A DNA stretch of 64,000 nt from Alkalihalobacterium sp048323755 (lineage in GTDB: Bacteria; Bacillota; Bacilli; Bacillales; Bacillaceae_F), in contig NZ_JBLWFS010000014.1 in assembly GCF_048323755.1 (NCBI RefSeq), positions 1 through 64,000 of the forward strand, read 5' to 3'. Under the pieces are notes generated by a model. That model searched no databases and was not told the origin of the DNA. It saw nothing but the letters and a program-made list of their open reading frames with translations. Below are positions 51,509 to 61,808 of this stretch, piece after piece. Position numbers and translations under genes: made by a program. Position 1 is the stretch's first letter; each line of letters begins with the position of its first letter.

Positions 51509-52537
51509 TTAATACCATTCTTTTAATTTATTTTCAGCCGTTGATTCTCTAACCATTAATTGATTTTCTATTAAAACACTTTTATTTGTTTCTTTTTCTT
51601 CTAGTAAATCAATTAACATATTCGCGGCTTGATACCCCATTAAATATTTGTTTTGAGAAATCGTTGTTAACGCTGGTGATGCGTATTGTGCCAAGACAAT
51701 ATCATCAAAGCCAACAATCGATAAACTATCGGGTACTTTTCGCCCGAGGGAATTGGCTGCTCTTACAGCTCCTAACGCCATTAAGTCACTTGCACAAAAA
51801 AGTGCAGTAATTTGTGGGTAAGTTGCTAAAAGCTTTTTAGCTGTAAATTCTGCGGTGCGTTCTGAAAACTGACCATTTACTATCCACTCTTCGCGAAGTT
51901 CTAATCCTGCTGCTTCAATGGCTTGTTTGTAGCCTTTGAAACGTTCTTCACTTACATAAGCCTGTTCATGCCCATTGATAAATCCAATGTGCTGATGGCC
52001 AAGCTCAACTAAATGTTCAATTGCTCGTCTTGCACCAAGTTGGTTATTCGTTGAGACATACCCAACATTTTTACCTGTTATCGGAATGTCAATTAGTACG
52101 CATGGAATGTCACTTTCAACGACTTCGATTAAATAAGGATCGTCTTTCTTCATTCCTTGCAAGATGACGCCATCAACTTTACGTTCTCTGCACAATTGCG
52201 TGTAGCTTTTAATTCGCTGTTTCGATGTATTCGTATTAAATAAAATTGGATCATACTCATACTCGGCAGCGCAATCATTAATGCCACATAAGACTTCAAA
52301 CGTAAAGTTATCCTTTGCACCTTCTCTACTAATCTCTGAAACAAGTAAACCAATGGTCTTGGATTTTTTCATGACGAGACTTCTAGCAACAACATTAGGG
52401 CTGTAGTTTAAGCGATCAGCAATCTCTTTAATATGTTTCATTGTTTTAGCGCTTACATCCGAATGACCATTAAGTGCTCTAGACACTGTTGTCACTGACG
52501 TCCCAGCTGCTTTCGCTATATCTTTGATCGTAGTCAT
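51509..52537 (-). CDS. LacI-family transcriptional regulator
   Basis: 342 residues from the ATG behind TTTTGGAGG; a TTG 12 bp upstream is in frame but overlaps the ribosome site. HTH of the LacI type (TIKDIAKAAGTSVTTVSRAL, 3-22), then a periplasmic-binding-protein-like ligand domain (about 58-335, with KTIGLLVSEISREG and DGVILQG). It is directly upstream of the sugar operon on the same strand and its own start region holds the same operator, so it probably represses both. The inducer is likely a sugar imported by the operon. Confidence 0.9.
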   Translation of the reverse strand: MTTIKDIAKAAGTSVTTVSRALNGHSDVSAKTMKHIKEIADRLNYSPNVVARSLVMKKSKTIGLLVSEISREGAKDNFTFEVLCGINDCAAEYEYDPILFNTNTSKQRIKSYTQLCRERKVDGVILQGMKKDDPYLIEVVESDIPCVLIDIPITGKNVGYVSTNNQLGARRAIEHLVELGHQHIGFINGHEQAYVSEERFKGYKQAIEAAGLELREEWIVNGQFSERTAEFTAKKLLATYPQITALFCASDLMALGAVRAANSLGRKVPDSLSIVGFDDIVLAQYASPALTTISQNKYLMGYQAANMLIDLLEEKETNKSVLIENQLMVRESTAENKLKEWY

Positions 52538-52545
52538 GTGATCCT

Positions 52546-52560
52546 CCAAAACGTTTCGGA
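52546..52560. promoter_or_regulatory. LacI-family operator 3 (autoregulation)
   Basis: CCAAAACGTTTCGGA shares AAACGTTTCGG with operators 1 and 2 and overlaps the lacI ribosome-site region, which suggests autorepression. Confidence 0.78.
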
Positions 52561-52846
52561 ATTTATGCTTTAACTTTAATTGATTTTGAAAACGATTGCA
52601 ACTATTTTTTTTACGCTATAAGTTTTTGGTCACAACAATAATAAGAACGTTTTATGAAATGTGAAGAACATGGAAACCTAATGAGGTTTTATTCGTCTTC
52701 TGTAGATGGTTGTGATAATTAGTTTAAAACATAATTATAAGGATTTTTCATATATTAATATTAATTTTTTGTTAGTTTAATTAATTGGGGAATCTAGTTG
52801 TTGTTAAAAAACCTTATTAAATTATTAATTGCATAGAAGTAGAAAA
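52561..52846. other. intergenic, very AT-rich
   Basis: About 290 bases between the regulator and the response-regulator terminator. It must hold the lacI promoter but shows no gene or repeat. Confidence 0.4.
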
Positions 52847-52871
52847 AACCTTAATCGTATTGATTAAGGTT
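52847..52871 (-). terminator. terminator of the sensor kinase/response regulator operon
   Basis: AACCTTAATC and GATTAAGGTT form a 10-bp stem; the minus strand continues with TTTTT. The arm overlaps the stop codon of the response regulator gene. Confidence 0.8.
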
Positions 52872-53568
52872 AATTTGTCCACTTGTATCCTACGCCCCAC
52901 ACCGTTCTTATGTGTTGTGGATTTTTTGGATCTATCTCTACTTTTTTTCTCAAGTTATTGATATGAACATCTATTGATCGATCGGTTACAAATTTATCCA
53001 TACCTTTTATTTTATTAATTAAGTTTTCTCTTGTGAAGACGATTTCCGGATTGCTCATAAAAAGGGAAAGGATCTTAAATTCCGAAATTGTTAATTCGAT
53101 AGCCTCTCCCCTTACATCAACGACTCGCTTTTGACTGTCTAGTTCTATGGGAGAAGTGACGACATCGCTTCCTTGTATGAACTCATCTTGGAATATATTT
53201 TTTTGTGCGGATACCCTTCTTAATACAGCTTCTATTCTAGCCTGCAACTCTTTCATATTAAAAGGCTTACACAAAAAGTCATCGACTCCTGTATTTAACG
53301 CGAGAACTCTTTCAGAGGACTTTGTTTCTACTGAAATCATAATGATGGGTATGTCATGTTGGTTTTGAATTTGCTGACTTAAATCGTGACCATTAATATC
53401 AGGAAGGATTAGGTCCATAACGATAATATCTGGTTTGAATTTTGTTAAAGATATCATTGCACTTTCCCCAGTACTGCACCACTGAACTTGATACCCCTCG
53501 TCTTCTAAAAACAAATTTAACATTTGACCCATGGTCCGATCATCTTCGACAATTAATATTTTTCTCAC
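52870..53568 (-). CDS. OmpR/PhoB-family response regulator
   Basis: 232 residues. Receiver domain with VEDD (7-10), phospho-acceptor Asp52 in VMDLILPDI, and Lys in LCKPF (about 99-103). C-terminal winged helix (about 135-230) with the recognition part DRSIDVHINNLRKKVE. It lies 50 bp after the hybrid kinase gene and is its likely partner. Target genes are not known. Confidence 0.92.
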   Translation of the reverse strand: MRKILIVEDDRTMGQMLNLFLEDEGYQVQWCSTGESAMISLTKFKPDIIVMDLILPDINGHDLSQQIQNQHDIPIIMISVETKSSERVLALNTGVDDFLCKPFNMKELQARIEAVLRRVSAQKNIFQDEFIQGSDVVTSPIELDSQKRVVDVRGEAIELTISEFKILSLFMSNPEIVFTRENLINKIKGMDKFVTDRSIDVHINNLRKKVEIDPKNPQHIRTVWGVGYKWTN

Positions 53569-53618
53569 TTACTATCCGTCCATTCATAAATGATATGTTA
53601 GTTCAATACCAGTTAAAT

Positions 53619-56600
53619 TTAATCTTTTCTTTGAGTAATATTATTAAAATTTCTCGGTATATGCAGATCAATATACTTAAAAGCTTTTTCTAAACTAAGA
53701 TGAAGTAAAAGTAATGATGTAAACATGTTAGGATCCCTTTTTATGATACATTTTTCTAACTCATTAGCTCGATTATAGAGAACTTTTAAAGATAAATTAG
53801 CCGAAGCTCCTTTTATAGTATGAACTATTTTTCTAGCTTCTTCATATTGCTCTTTTTCTATCTTTTCCTTAATAGTTTGAACAATACTCTCATTTTCAGT
53901 CCTGAAGTCTTTTAGTAACTTATTAAGGATTTTATACTTACCACCTAACCTATGAACAGCTTCTTCCCAGTCGATGATGCCCTCATTATTTTCTTGATTT
54001 ACATTTCGGTTTAGTAAAAATTCTATAGTTTCAACGAGAAGCTGACGATCAATGGGTTTTGTAATAAATGCATCAAAAAGGTCTCGTTTATTATCTGAAA
54101 AAATGGTTAGATCTGCAGTTAGAGCAATAATAGGTGTTGTTTTAAAAATAGGAATTTCTTTTATTTTCGTAGTCGTTTCATAACCATTCATCTCAGGCAT
54201 ATGGATGTCCATTAATATAAGGTCAAACGAATTATTTTCCTCTAGTAATTTTAGAGTATCTTTCCCACTATCAACGACTTCGATGGTATAATTACCATCT
54301 GATAAAATGCCTCTAACAACTTCTTGATTGATAGAATTATCTTCTACAATTAATATTTTATTGATTGTAGGTGTTTCCTTGACTGGTTCAGTTGGTTTTA
54401 AAGGTTCAGTACTTTGTAATACTTCATATACCTCTTTTATATTCAAAGGTAAAGCTACTATATGATCAGGTACAGAGCCTTTTAATGTATTTAGTAATAA
54501 TTCCTTTTCAAAGATTTTCGTATACCCAATTGTATCTATCTTTCTTTGTTTTAGTTCTATAGAAAGCCAGATCCATTTTTCAATTTCTATATGGTCAAGA
54601 TTTAGATTAAAAATACAATGTGTGAAAGCGTACTCTTCTAAAATCTTATTAACTTTATTCCACGTGGGGACATAAATAGAATTTACCGTTATTGGTAACA
54701 TTTTTCTTAGCTGCTCAACGAAAATAGGGTTCTTATCTATTATTAATATATTAGTATTTTCAGGCATTGCCAGTTGTAATTCATTTTTTACTGTTCCCGA
54801 TTTGAAGAATAACTGGAATGTTAAAATACTTCCTCTTCCTTTTTCGCTTTCCACGATAAGGTTTCCGCCCATTTTCTCAACCAATGTCTTGACAATGAAT
54901 AATCCTAAACCAGTGCCTCCATATCTTCGGTTAATCGTTTCGTCTATTTGAGTAAATTCCCGGAATAATCCTTGCATTTCTAACTTCGACATTCCAATTC
55001 CTGTATCAGATACTTGAAAGGTTAGAGCGTACTCCATATCATGGATTTTATGTGCTGATACAGTAAGAGTAATTAACCCTTTTTCTGTGAATTTTATTGC
55101 ATTTTGAACTAAATTCATTAGTATTTGTTCAAGTCTAAATGGATCGCCTATTAGGTTAGCAGGAATATGCCTATCCACATCAAAAATAATGTCAATCGGT
55201 TTCGTATTTAGGAGTACTCCTGTCGTTGAGCTGAGTCTTTTGATCATTTCGTGTATACAAAATTCTTCTTCAACTAACAAAACCTTATCTGCCTCAATTT
55301 TTGAGAAGTCAAGAACATCGTTAATTAGGTTAAGTAGAATTTGCGAAGATAAGGTGATCTTGTCTACATAATCCCTTTGTGATTTTTGAAGATCCGTATT
55401 CTGTAATAATTCAGCTAAGCCGATCACTCCATTAAGAGGGGTTCTAATTTCATGACTCATTTTAGCTAAGAAAAGAGTTTTAGCCTGGTTTGCTTCTTTT
55501 ACTTGTTCAATGGCTAAATCTTGCTTTCGTTGTGCTTCCTTCAATGCCGTAATATCACGGATAATGGCTGAAAAATAAACTTCATTGTTTTTAAAGTTTT
55601 TATGAGATACTATTACCATACTTGCGTCGAAGGAATTTCCCTTCGCACCTGTTATTGTCGTTTCCATTTCAACAAAACCGTGCTTGGCTGCTGCTTGAAT
55701 TCCATTTGTAAAACTAGTATGTGTAGATGCTGTTACATAATCTTTTAAGAACCGTTTCTTATCACGTGTTGTTCCCACGTCGTTAAGTGACTCAATAGCA
55801 ACTTTATTAAGGTAAAGGAGTTCCCCATTGTTGTTAAAAGAAATGATATAATCCTTTGCGTTTTCAACAATACTTAATAAACGTTCGTTGGTTACCATTT
55901 GATTAATGTAGTCACTAATGTCTTTTACGAGAAAAACATATCCTTTTAGCAGCCCTTCTTGCGTTACTATTTCATTAACGTTAATTTCAGTTGCCTTTCT
56001 GTTTTGCTCCTTATCACAAAACTCCCAGCTAATAAAATGTTTCTCAATGACAAGCTTTAAAAATGGCTTGGCTCCTCCTCGTTCTTCGAGTTCATATGGA
56101 CACAATAAATCCACTATAGATAAATTGTTCATCACTTCATCACCGGAATATCCAGTTAATTTTTCAGCATATTCATTAAAGCTAGTAATCTTTAAGTTAG
56201 GATCCGTAACGATCATGGCATATTCATTACTTTTTACAATCGTTTCAAATGGTTCAAATATATTAATTAGATTGTTCGTCATTTTATTTACAGAATTTGC
56301 GATTAGAGATAACTCATCGCTTCCTGATGTAGGTATTGAAGGCACTTTTAATTGACCGTTTGCTACTTGTCCAGTAATTCTTATTATCTCTTCTAGCCTT
56401 TTTATTACTAAGCTATGTGATATAAAAACAATCAATAAGCCTAGTAAAGTAACAGTAACTAAAATCACAAATAGGGTTGAAAGGAACAGCTTTTTAATCG
56501 GTTCGTTGATAACACTTTCAGGTACTGCATAAATTACATGCCAACGGTTATATAATTGTGTATAAAACACTTGACCGCTAAACTTCTTGTTCTGAATTGA

Positions 56601-57308
56601 TAGTGTACCAGTCCCATCAGCTTTTAATTTCCTTTGCAAGTTTTGTATTTCTAAAAAATTCAAGTCTTTAAAAGCATTGTTTTTATTATATAAGATGCTT
56701 CCATTGTTATTCAGCACAATGACTTCTGTTTCTTTAGGTACAGAATTTACTTGCAAGTATTTTTCAAATATTTCATTTGCATCAAAAGCAAAGCCAATAG
56801 ATGAAGTAACTGTCCCTTCCTCATCAAAAAGAGGTACATAGACTGTAAAAATATATTCATTAAAAAACGTAGATTTAAAAGGTTCAGCTATTGAAATTTC
56901 CCCCTGTAAGGACCTAAGATAATTTTCTCGCATAGAAACGTCGATTTTTTGACCGTTTGTTAGTGTTAAATTTCCATTAAGCTCTGCAATGCCTATACTC
57001 TGTTTATCTTTAAGTAAATACTGGTCATTTAATCTCTGCAGCTTTTGTTCCAATGTTCCATTAATCATAACAGGATCTCTTTGTAACATTGTCCCCTCTT
57101 CGATACGAATTTGAATCCAATCCTCTAAATTTTTACTATTGTATATAGCATGCGATAAATATTGTTCTGATAATTTGTCAAGTAAACTATTTTTTGAAAA
57201 CAAATAGTTTGCTGTTCCAACTGTAACTAATGCAAAACTAGTAATTGTAATGATAAGAGCTACCCATTTAAATCGGAGGGAGTTGACTTTTTTTCCCAAG
57301 TGTATCAT
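53619..57308 (-). CDS. large hybrid sensor histidine kinase with HPt domain
   Basis: About 1229 residues. Order: membrane helix (about 13-35), extracytoplasmic dCache-like sensor (about 38-275), membrane helix (about 278-300), HAMP, two PAS domains (about 362-480 and 485-600), HisKA with His619 in KMSHEIRTPLNG, HATPase (GTGLGLFIV), a degenerate receiver, a true receiver with Asp in DLILMDIHMPEM (about 1033), and a C-terminal HPt with HTIKGASANL (about His1163). The first receiver (about 865-985) has lost its acidic pocket. It probably feeds the response regulator that follows. The start is uncertain among nearby TTG/ATG codons. Confidence 0.9.
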   Translation of the reverse strand: MIHLGKKVNSLRFKWVALIITITSFALVTVGTANYLFSKNSLLDKLSEQYLSHAIYNSKNLEDWIQIRIEEGTMLQRDPVMINGTLEQKLQRLNDQYLLKDKQSIGIAELNGNLTLTNGQKIDVSMRENYLRSLQGEISIAEPFKSTFFNEYIFTVYVPLFDEEGTVTSSIGFAFDANEIFEKYLQVNSVPKETEVIVLNNNGSILYNKNNAFKDLNFLEIQNLQRKLKADGTGTLSIQNKKFSGQVFYTQLYNRWHVIYAVPESVINEPIKKLFLSTLFVILVTVTLLGLLIVFISHSLVIKRLEEIIRITGQVANGQLKVPSIPTSGSDELSLIANSVNKMTNNLINIFEPFETIVKSNEYAMIVTDPNLKITSFNEYAEKLTGYSGDEVMNNLSIVDLLCPYELEERGGAKPFLKLVIEKHFISWEFCDKEQNRKATEINVNEIVTQEGLLKGYVFLVKDISDYINQMVTNERLLSIVENAKDYIISFNNNGELLYLNKVAIESLNDVGTTRDKKRFLKDYVTASTHTSFTNGIQAAAKHGFVEMETTITGAKGNSFDASMVIVSHKNFKNNEVYFSAIIRDITALKEAQRKQDLAIEQVKEANQAKTLFLAKMSHEIRTPLNGVIGLAELLQNTDLQKSQRDYVDKITLSSQILLNLINDVLDFSKIEADKVLLVEEEFCIHEMIKRLSSTTGVLLNTKPIDIIFDVDRHIPANLIGDPFRLEQILMNLVQNAIKFTEKGLITLTVSAHKIHDMEYALTFQVSDTGIGMSKLEMQGLFREFTQIDETINRRYGGTGLGLFIVKTLVEKMGGNLIVESEKGRGSILTFQLFFKSGTVKNELQLAMPENTNILIIDKNPIFVEQLRKMLPITVNSIYVPTWNKVNKILEEYAFTHCIFNLNLDHIEIEKWIWLSIELKQRKIDTIGYTKIFEKELLLNTLKGSVPDHIVALPLNIKEVYEVLQSTEPLKPTEPVKETPTINKILIVEDNSINQEVVRGILSDGNYTIEVVDSGKDTLKLLEENNSFDLILMDIHMPEMNGYETTTKIKEIPIFKTTPIIALTADLTIFSDNKRDLFDAFITKPIDRQLLVETIEFLLNRNVNQENNEGIIDWEEAVHRLGGKYKILNKLLKDFRTENESIVQTIKEKIEKEQYEEARKIVHTIKGASANLSLKVLYNRANELEKCIIKRDPNMFTSLLLLHLSLEKAFKYIDLHIPRNFNNITQRKD

Positions 57309-58030
57309 CCTATCCAAGAATTTATTATTCCTTCTATTATTTTAAACAAATTGATCTTTTGTTAATAGAGCATCGTCTGGTGTAATTTTTTACATTTTCA
57401 TTGAAAACTTTCACCAAATTATGGTTTAACACCCTGGGAGAAGTAATTAATTTAAACGCTTCCTTAATGATCGAGAAATACTTTTTTCGATAACTGTCTT
57501 ATTATATAGTGATTTAAAATGATTGTAATAAGAAGTATAAAGGAAAAAGTGTATATTTTTTTAGCTAAACTAATGAGCAATATTAGACTTGAAAAAAGTG
57601 TAAAACTTGATAAAACTAAAAATAAAATAATATATTTCTTAACAAATATAATAATCCACCTACTTTGTAAATTAACAAATAGTTATTTAGCTGAATCTAT
57701 TTAATATAGGAAAAATTATAAAACGAATGACGTTTTCATAAAATTTTTCTACCACAACGCATTAATAATAGTACCAAGATGTTAGGAAAGATTTAGTTTT
57801 TTTTATTTCTCTAGGAATTTTAATAAATAAGTGAATGTAGATGGTAAAAATGCTGTCGCCTATTAGATGATTTTAGAAGAACTGTACAGTAGTGTTAGTG
57901 TCTTATAGTACTATAAAATCTTTTCTAAAAGAAGAGGTGCGTCAATACTTCAATGTTACACTCATCCCCACTTTAATTAGAGGGATGGGTGTAACGGGAT
58001 CACACTGAGAAGCGTTATCCTTTAATCTTT
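57309..58030. other. intergenic, AT-rich, one hairpin
   Basis: About 720 bases without a credible gene. A 61-codon frame at 57519-57704 lacks a ribosome site and has an amino-acid makeup like random AT-rich DNA. The hairpin at 57955-57995 is the only structure. Confidence 0.5.
57955..57995. terminator. hairpin downstream of gerC-type gene
   Basis: GTTACACTCATCCC pairs with GGGATGGGTGTAAC over a 13-base loop. A T run is lacking, so it may be a weak terminator or an RNA-stabilising stem. Confidence 0.4.
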
Positions 58031-59203
58031 TTATTTATTTTTTGTTCTTAATTGCTTATTTTTAGATGCACTTGTGTGTTTTATATTTATTGTAACGTTA
58101 ATATTTGTTAACTTTAACTCTTTTAAATTGTCCTTTTGTCCACTCTTTGATAAATCTTTCCATACATAGGGTTTTTTACGATAAAGTGTGTGTTCTAGAT
58201 TGAAGAAATCTATATTTTCCTCAAGACCTAATTTATATAAATCTTCTATTTCTTTCTTTATGGCTTCTTCGGAGACTTTAACCATCTCTTCATAATTAAG
58301 CACCTTATTCTTATCTCTAACTACAATATAGCCTTTAGCTCTAAGGTTAAACTCAAATTCAATATTCTCATTTGTGCCAATTATATCAGTTGAAATTGAA
58401 GGGTCTTTAACAACGAGTAAAAAATATGGGTCTTCTGGATTTGATACAGGTATTCCTAAACGAACAGAATCCGGTGAAATCCAACGGTACCCTTTGATTG
58501 TGTCTATTGGAAAATAAGCTTTAAGCTCCTCTCCTTGCATGAAAAATGCGCCATCATATTCTAGTTTCAGTTCTCTATTTTTATTTTTTTTCCATTGGGT
58601 GTCATTCACTTTAATTGTGGGGATATTTACTGTATAGTTTGGCTCGTATACATTACTTGCAAATTCAAAAAGCTTTTGGGGTGCTAGGATAGAGCTTTGT
58701 TCGTGTATATCAGTAGGATTATGCAAGATAGTATTGAGTGCCTGATTAAAGAAACCAGATGTAGTAAAGATATCTTCGATAGGTTCTTTTGTTGCAAAAA
58801 TCCATGGAGTCAATCTAAACTCCTCATACCTTGTAATCCCATCGAATATATTCTCAAACCCTTCTGCTAATGCCTCTTCCGTAATAACTATCGAAGTTAC
58901 ATGAGCCCATATAATCCTCTCTTGAGCCGTTCGATAGATCTGGAATAGAGATTCATTAAAAGTACTCCCTTCACCTGAAGCTACATACATAGTAACCTCT
59001 TCTCCACCTCCTTCACCAGCACTTCCTGCTTCACTTGGAAATCCAACCATTTGTACATACCCAATATACTTTCCATCCCTAAAGTCAATTCCTATTGCGG
59101 TTACGTAATTTAGATCTTCAATGTTTTTAATATCACCACACGCTGTTAGTAACATTAAATTGAAAATAATAATTAATGTTGATATGAAAGAGGTTAGTTT
59201 CAT
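58031..59203 (-). CDS. Ger(x)C family germinant receptor lipoprotein
   Basis: 390 residues from the ATG behind AGGAGAG; eleven upstream codons are open but without a ribosome site. Type II signal peptide with lipobox LLTAC (Cys22), then the GerC-type fold in three subdomains (start motif INYVTAIGIDF-like: NYVTAIGIDFRDGKYIG). It is the C subunit of a spore germinant receptor and sits on the outer face of the spore inner membrane. It begins just after the gerA-type stop. Confidence 0.88.
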   Translation of the reverse strand: MKLTSFISTLIIIFNLMLLTACGDIKNIEDLNYVTAIGIDFRDGKYIGYVQMVGFPSEAGSAGEGGGEEVTMYVASGEGSTFNESLFQIYRTAQERIIWAHVTSIVITEEALAEGFENIFDGITRYEEFRLTPWIFATKEPIEDIFTTSGFFNQALNTILHNPTDIHEQSSILAPQKLFEFASNVYEPNYTVNIPTIKVNDTQWKKNKNRELKLEYDGAFFMQGEELKAYFPIDTIKGYRWISPDSVRLGIPVSNPEDPYFLLVVKDPSISTDIIGTNENIEFEFNLRAKGYIVVRDKNKVLNYEEMVKVSEEAIKKEIEDLYKLGLEENIDFFNLEHTLYRKKPYVWKDLSKSGQKDNLKELKLTNINVTINIKHTSASKNKQLRTKNK

Positions 59204-59205
59204 CC

Positions 59206-60681
59206 CTATTCTCTCCTCTTTGTAAGTTCGTTCCATGTCAAAACTTTGGTTTTAAAAGGATTAATCAGAAGTGTAGCTAATAAATCTTTTATTTTCAAGG
59301 TAACAACTGGTTCTAAATAATTCATTTTATAGGACTCAAGTTGACAAAGATAGATTGCAATTGCTATGACTCCAATAAAAAAACCGAATACACCTAAAAA
59401 AGCTGAAGGTATGATCATAAAGACTCTCAGTAAAGAAACTGTACCTGTAAGAGATTGATTAACCAATGTATATGTACATACTGCAGTTAGTGCTATTATT
59501 ACTACTAATGCTGGCGATGTAATACCTGCTCTAATTGCCGCATCACCGATTATAAGTCCACCAACGATTGAAACTGTCTGTCCAACCGCAGCTGGCATTC
59601 TTACTCCTGCTTCCCGAAGTAATTCAAAAAGCCCTAAAACTAATAAAGTTTCTACAGCGAGTGGTAAAGGTACTCCTGCCCTTGATAGCACTACTGTCAT
59701 TAAAAACGCGAAAGGTATTTGTGATAAATTAACACTTGATACAGCTACCCAGAATGCTGGTAAAAATATCGCTATTATAATACCAAAAACCCTCAAAATA
59801 CGTTGAAACGCAGTAAAGTAATAAGGAAAATGAAGATCTTCAGGAGACTTTAATAAAAGAAATAGATTGGCTGGCCCAATAATAACTATAGGTGATCCGT
59901 CTACAACTAATACAAATCGGCCTTTTAATAGACACTCAACCACAAAATCAGCTCTAGTAATATAATCGAAAAGAGGAAACAAAGATAAGGTTTTATCTGA
60001 TATCCATTGTTCTAACTGTCCGCCACTAATTAAAGATACTCCTTTAAAATTTTCTAACCGGTGTATCACTTCTTTTACGATTTGTTCATTTATTTTTTTA
60101 TCAAGATATAACATGGAAACCTTAGTTTTTGTAATAGTCCCTAACGTAAAGGTCTCATTAAGGAGATCAAGAGATTTAATCCGTTTTCTAATAAGAGAAA
60201 TATTTATATTTATATCCTCAGTAAAAGCATCCTTTGGACCTTTTAAAGCAACATCTGTTGTTGATTGTTCAGGTGTTCGTTGTGGAACCTTTGAAATATC
60301 GAGGCTATAAAAATAATTTTGATTAGAGGTGTACAATAAAACATATCCGGAAAATAAAGCTTCAACCATCTCTGAAATGGTACATACTGAATTAATAGTA
60401 GGCTCTTCCTCTTCATGGGCGCCCTTACATTCTGTACAATTTTCCATCTTCTCATAGTGTCTTGTTGCATATTCAAAAGCGACATTCAAATACTCATTCA
60501 ATTCTGATCGATCTATCATACCAGCACAATAAAAAGCACAAATATTACGATTTTCTTTAATAATAAAGTTTATGTCAGAATGCTTTTGAAAAGATTGCTT
60601 TAATTCATTTACTTTTAATGTTCCATTTTCTAAAGAGTGTTGAAGTTGGTTAATTTGTTTTGGAACTTTTACATGCTTCAA
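59206..60681 (-). CDS. GerA family germinant receptor subunit
   Basis: 491 residues. A cytoplasmic N-terminal domain of about 270 residues (with RTPEQSTTDVALKGPKDAF, the usual RTPxEPxxExVxRGPREGF-like segment) and a C-terminal membrane domain with about five helices (from about 283). This is the spore GerA/GerKA subunit. It overlaps the gerB-type gene by 4 bp at its start (ATGA), showing translational coupling, and gerC-type gene follows at once. Confidence 0.92.
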   Translation of the reverse strand: MKHVKVPKQINQLQHSLENGTLKVNELKQSFQKHSDINFIIKENRNICAFYCAGMIDRSELNEYLNVAFEYATRHYEKMENCTECKGAHEEEEPTINSVCTISEMVEALFSGYVLLYTSNQNYFYSLDISKVPQRTPEQSTTDVALKGPKDAFTEDININISLIRKRIKSLDLLNETFTLGTITKTKVSMLYLDKKINEQIVKEVIHRLENFKGVSLISGGQLEQWISDKTLSLFPLFDYITRADFVVECLLKGRFVLVVDGSPIVIIGPANLFLLLKSPEDLHFPYYFTAFQRILRVFGIIIAIFLPAFWVAVSSVNLSQIPFAFLMTVVLSRAGVPLPLAVETLLVLGLFELLREAGVRMPAAVGQTVSIVGGLIIGDAAIRAGITSPALVVIIALTAVCTYTLVNQSLTGTVSLLRVFMIIPSAFLGVFGFFIGVIAIAIYLCQLESYKMNYLEPVVTLKIKDLLATLLINPFKTKVLTWNELTKRRE

Positions 60682-61808
60682 TTTGAATTAACACCTTTCT
60701 CTTGGTTTTGAGGTATAAAACATAAGATAAGTATGAAAAGAAAAACAACTATACCAAATAATATAAAATTTAAATATATGTTATATGTTATAAATTGCTC
60801 CATAATTATATCGCTGACAGGGAGGGATGAAATCACTGCATAAATAATTGCAATGAATCCTAAAGTCATCTTTTTTACTCGATTTGAATTTATCTCTAAA
60901 TGTTCCATGAATAAACTGAAACACAAGATAATCTTTATTGTTGCTCCTACAAGAAGTTGAAAGACTGCTAAAAAGTCCACATGTGTAATTTTTGGTCCTA
61001 AAGTAACCAATCTCCATTGCTCAAATGCTGGAAACCGTAAATTACTTGCTAAATTTGGGCCAAATGAGGTCAGTGAACCTACTGTAGGCCCAAGAGTAAG
61101 CCAAATTATAATAGTTATTAAAATAAGGAATTGACCAACACTAAATGATTTTTCTAATTTGTGTTGTAATAATAATATAACTATAAGCTCTACACTCCCT
61201 CCTAAAACAAGTAAAGTTCCTTTGAGGATGGGTTCATACCCATTAAAAAAAACAGGTAATAATAATCCATATGACTTATCTGGTATTGTAATCACTGCAA
61301 CGAACATCCCTAAAAGCCACACTATAGGCAAGAATAAAGCTGATAGATAAACGGCTGTTTTAACACCTGACTTTATACACGAAGGAATTATCAGAAGTAG
61401 ATATACCGCCGAAATTAACCATAAGGACGTTTGTGGTACAAAATAGATATTCATTACTTGGATTACATCGTAAAATGAAACGAGTCCAGATATAAAAAGA
61501 AATAAAGCAAAAAGGAAAATGACTAAAGTAGCGATAGCTTTCCCTACTCTTATTGTTAACCAATCAAATAATTTTTGACGGTTTAATCTTCGCAATATAA
61601 ATAGTAGTATTAAACCCCATAGAGTAAAAATGAAATAGGCGATTAGGATACAGATCCAAGAGTCGCGCTTGGCAATCGTGAGCAAATGAGGAATAATAAA
61701 CACATGATTTGATATAGATGTATACATAATAATTAAAAAAGACATCTGTAGGCGTGAAAACATCAATGCAAAACCTGCCTTAGTTGTTTTATGTTTTTGT
61801 TTTAGCAT
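60678..61808 (-). CDS. GerB-type spore germination permease
   Basis: 376 residues, about ten membrane helices (first at about 17-38). APC-type fold with QMSFLIIMYTSISNHVF near the N terminus, typical of GerB/GerKB subunits that bind germinant. It is first in the operon, so the order is B-A-C, with short overlaps between genes. Ribosome site AGAGGAA abuts the ATG closely. Likely expressed in the forespore under sigma-G; no clear sigma-G site was found. Confidence 0.88.
   Translation of the reverse strand: MLKQKHKTTKAGFALMFSRLQMSFLIIMYTSISNHVFIIPHLLTIAKRDSWICILIAYFIFTLWGLILLFILRRLNRQKLFDWLTIRVGKAIATLVIFLFALFLFISGLVSFYDVIQVMNIYFVPQTSLWLISAVYLLLIIPSCIKSGVKTAVYLSALFLPIVWLLGMFVAVITIPDKSYGLLLPVFFNGYEPILKGTLLVLGGSVELIVILLLQHKLEKSFSVGQFLILITIIIWLTLGPTVGSLTSFGPNLASNLRFPAFEQWRLVTLGPKITHVDFLAVFQLLVGATIKIILCFSLFMEHLEINSNRVKKMTLGFIAIIYAVISSLPVSDIIMEQFITYNIYLNFILFGIVVFLFILILCFIPQNQEKGVNSN

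Noticed and set aside
57519..57704. 61-codon frame in the gap after the sensor kinase
   Set aside because: No ribosome site, extreme AT-driven amino-acid makeup and no neighbour on that strand.
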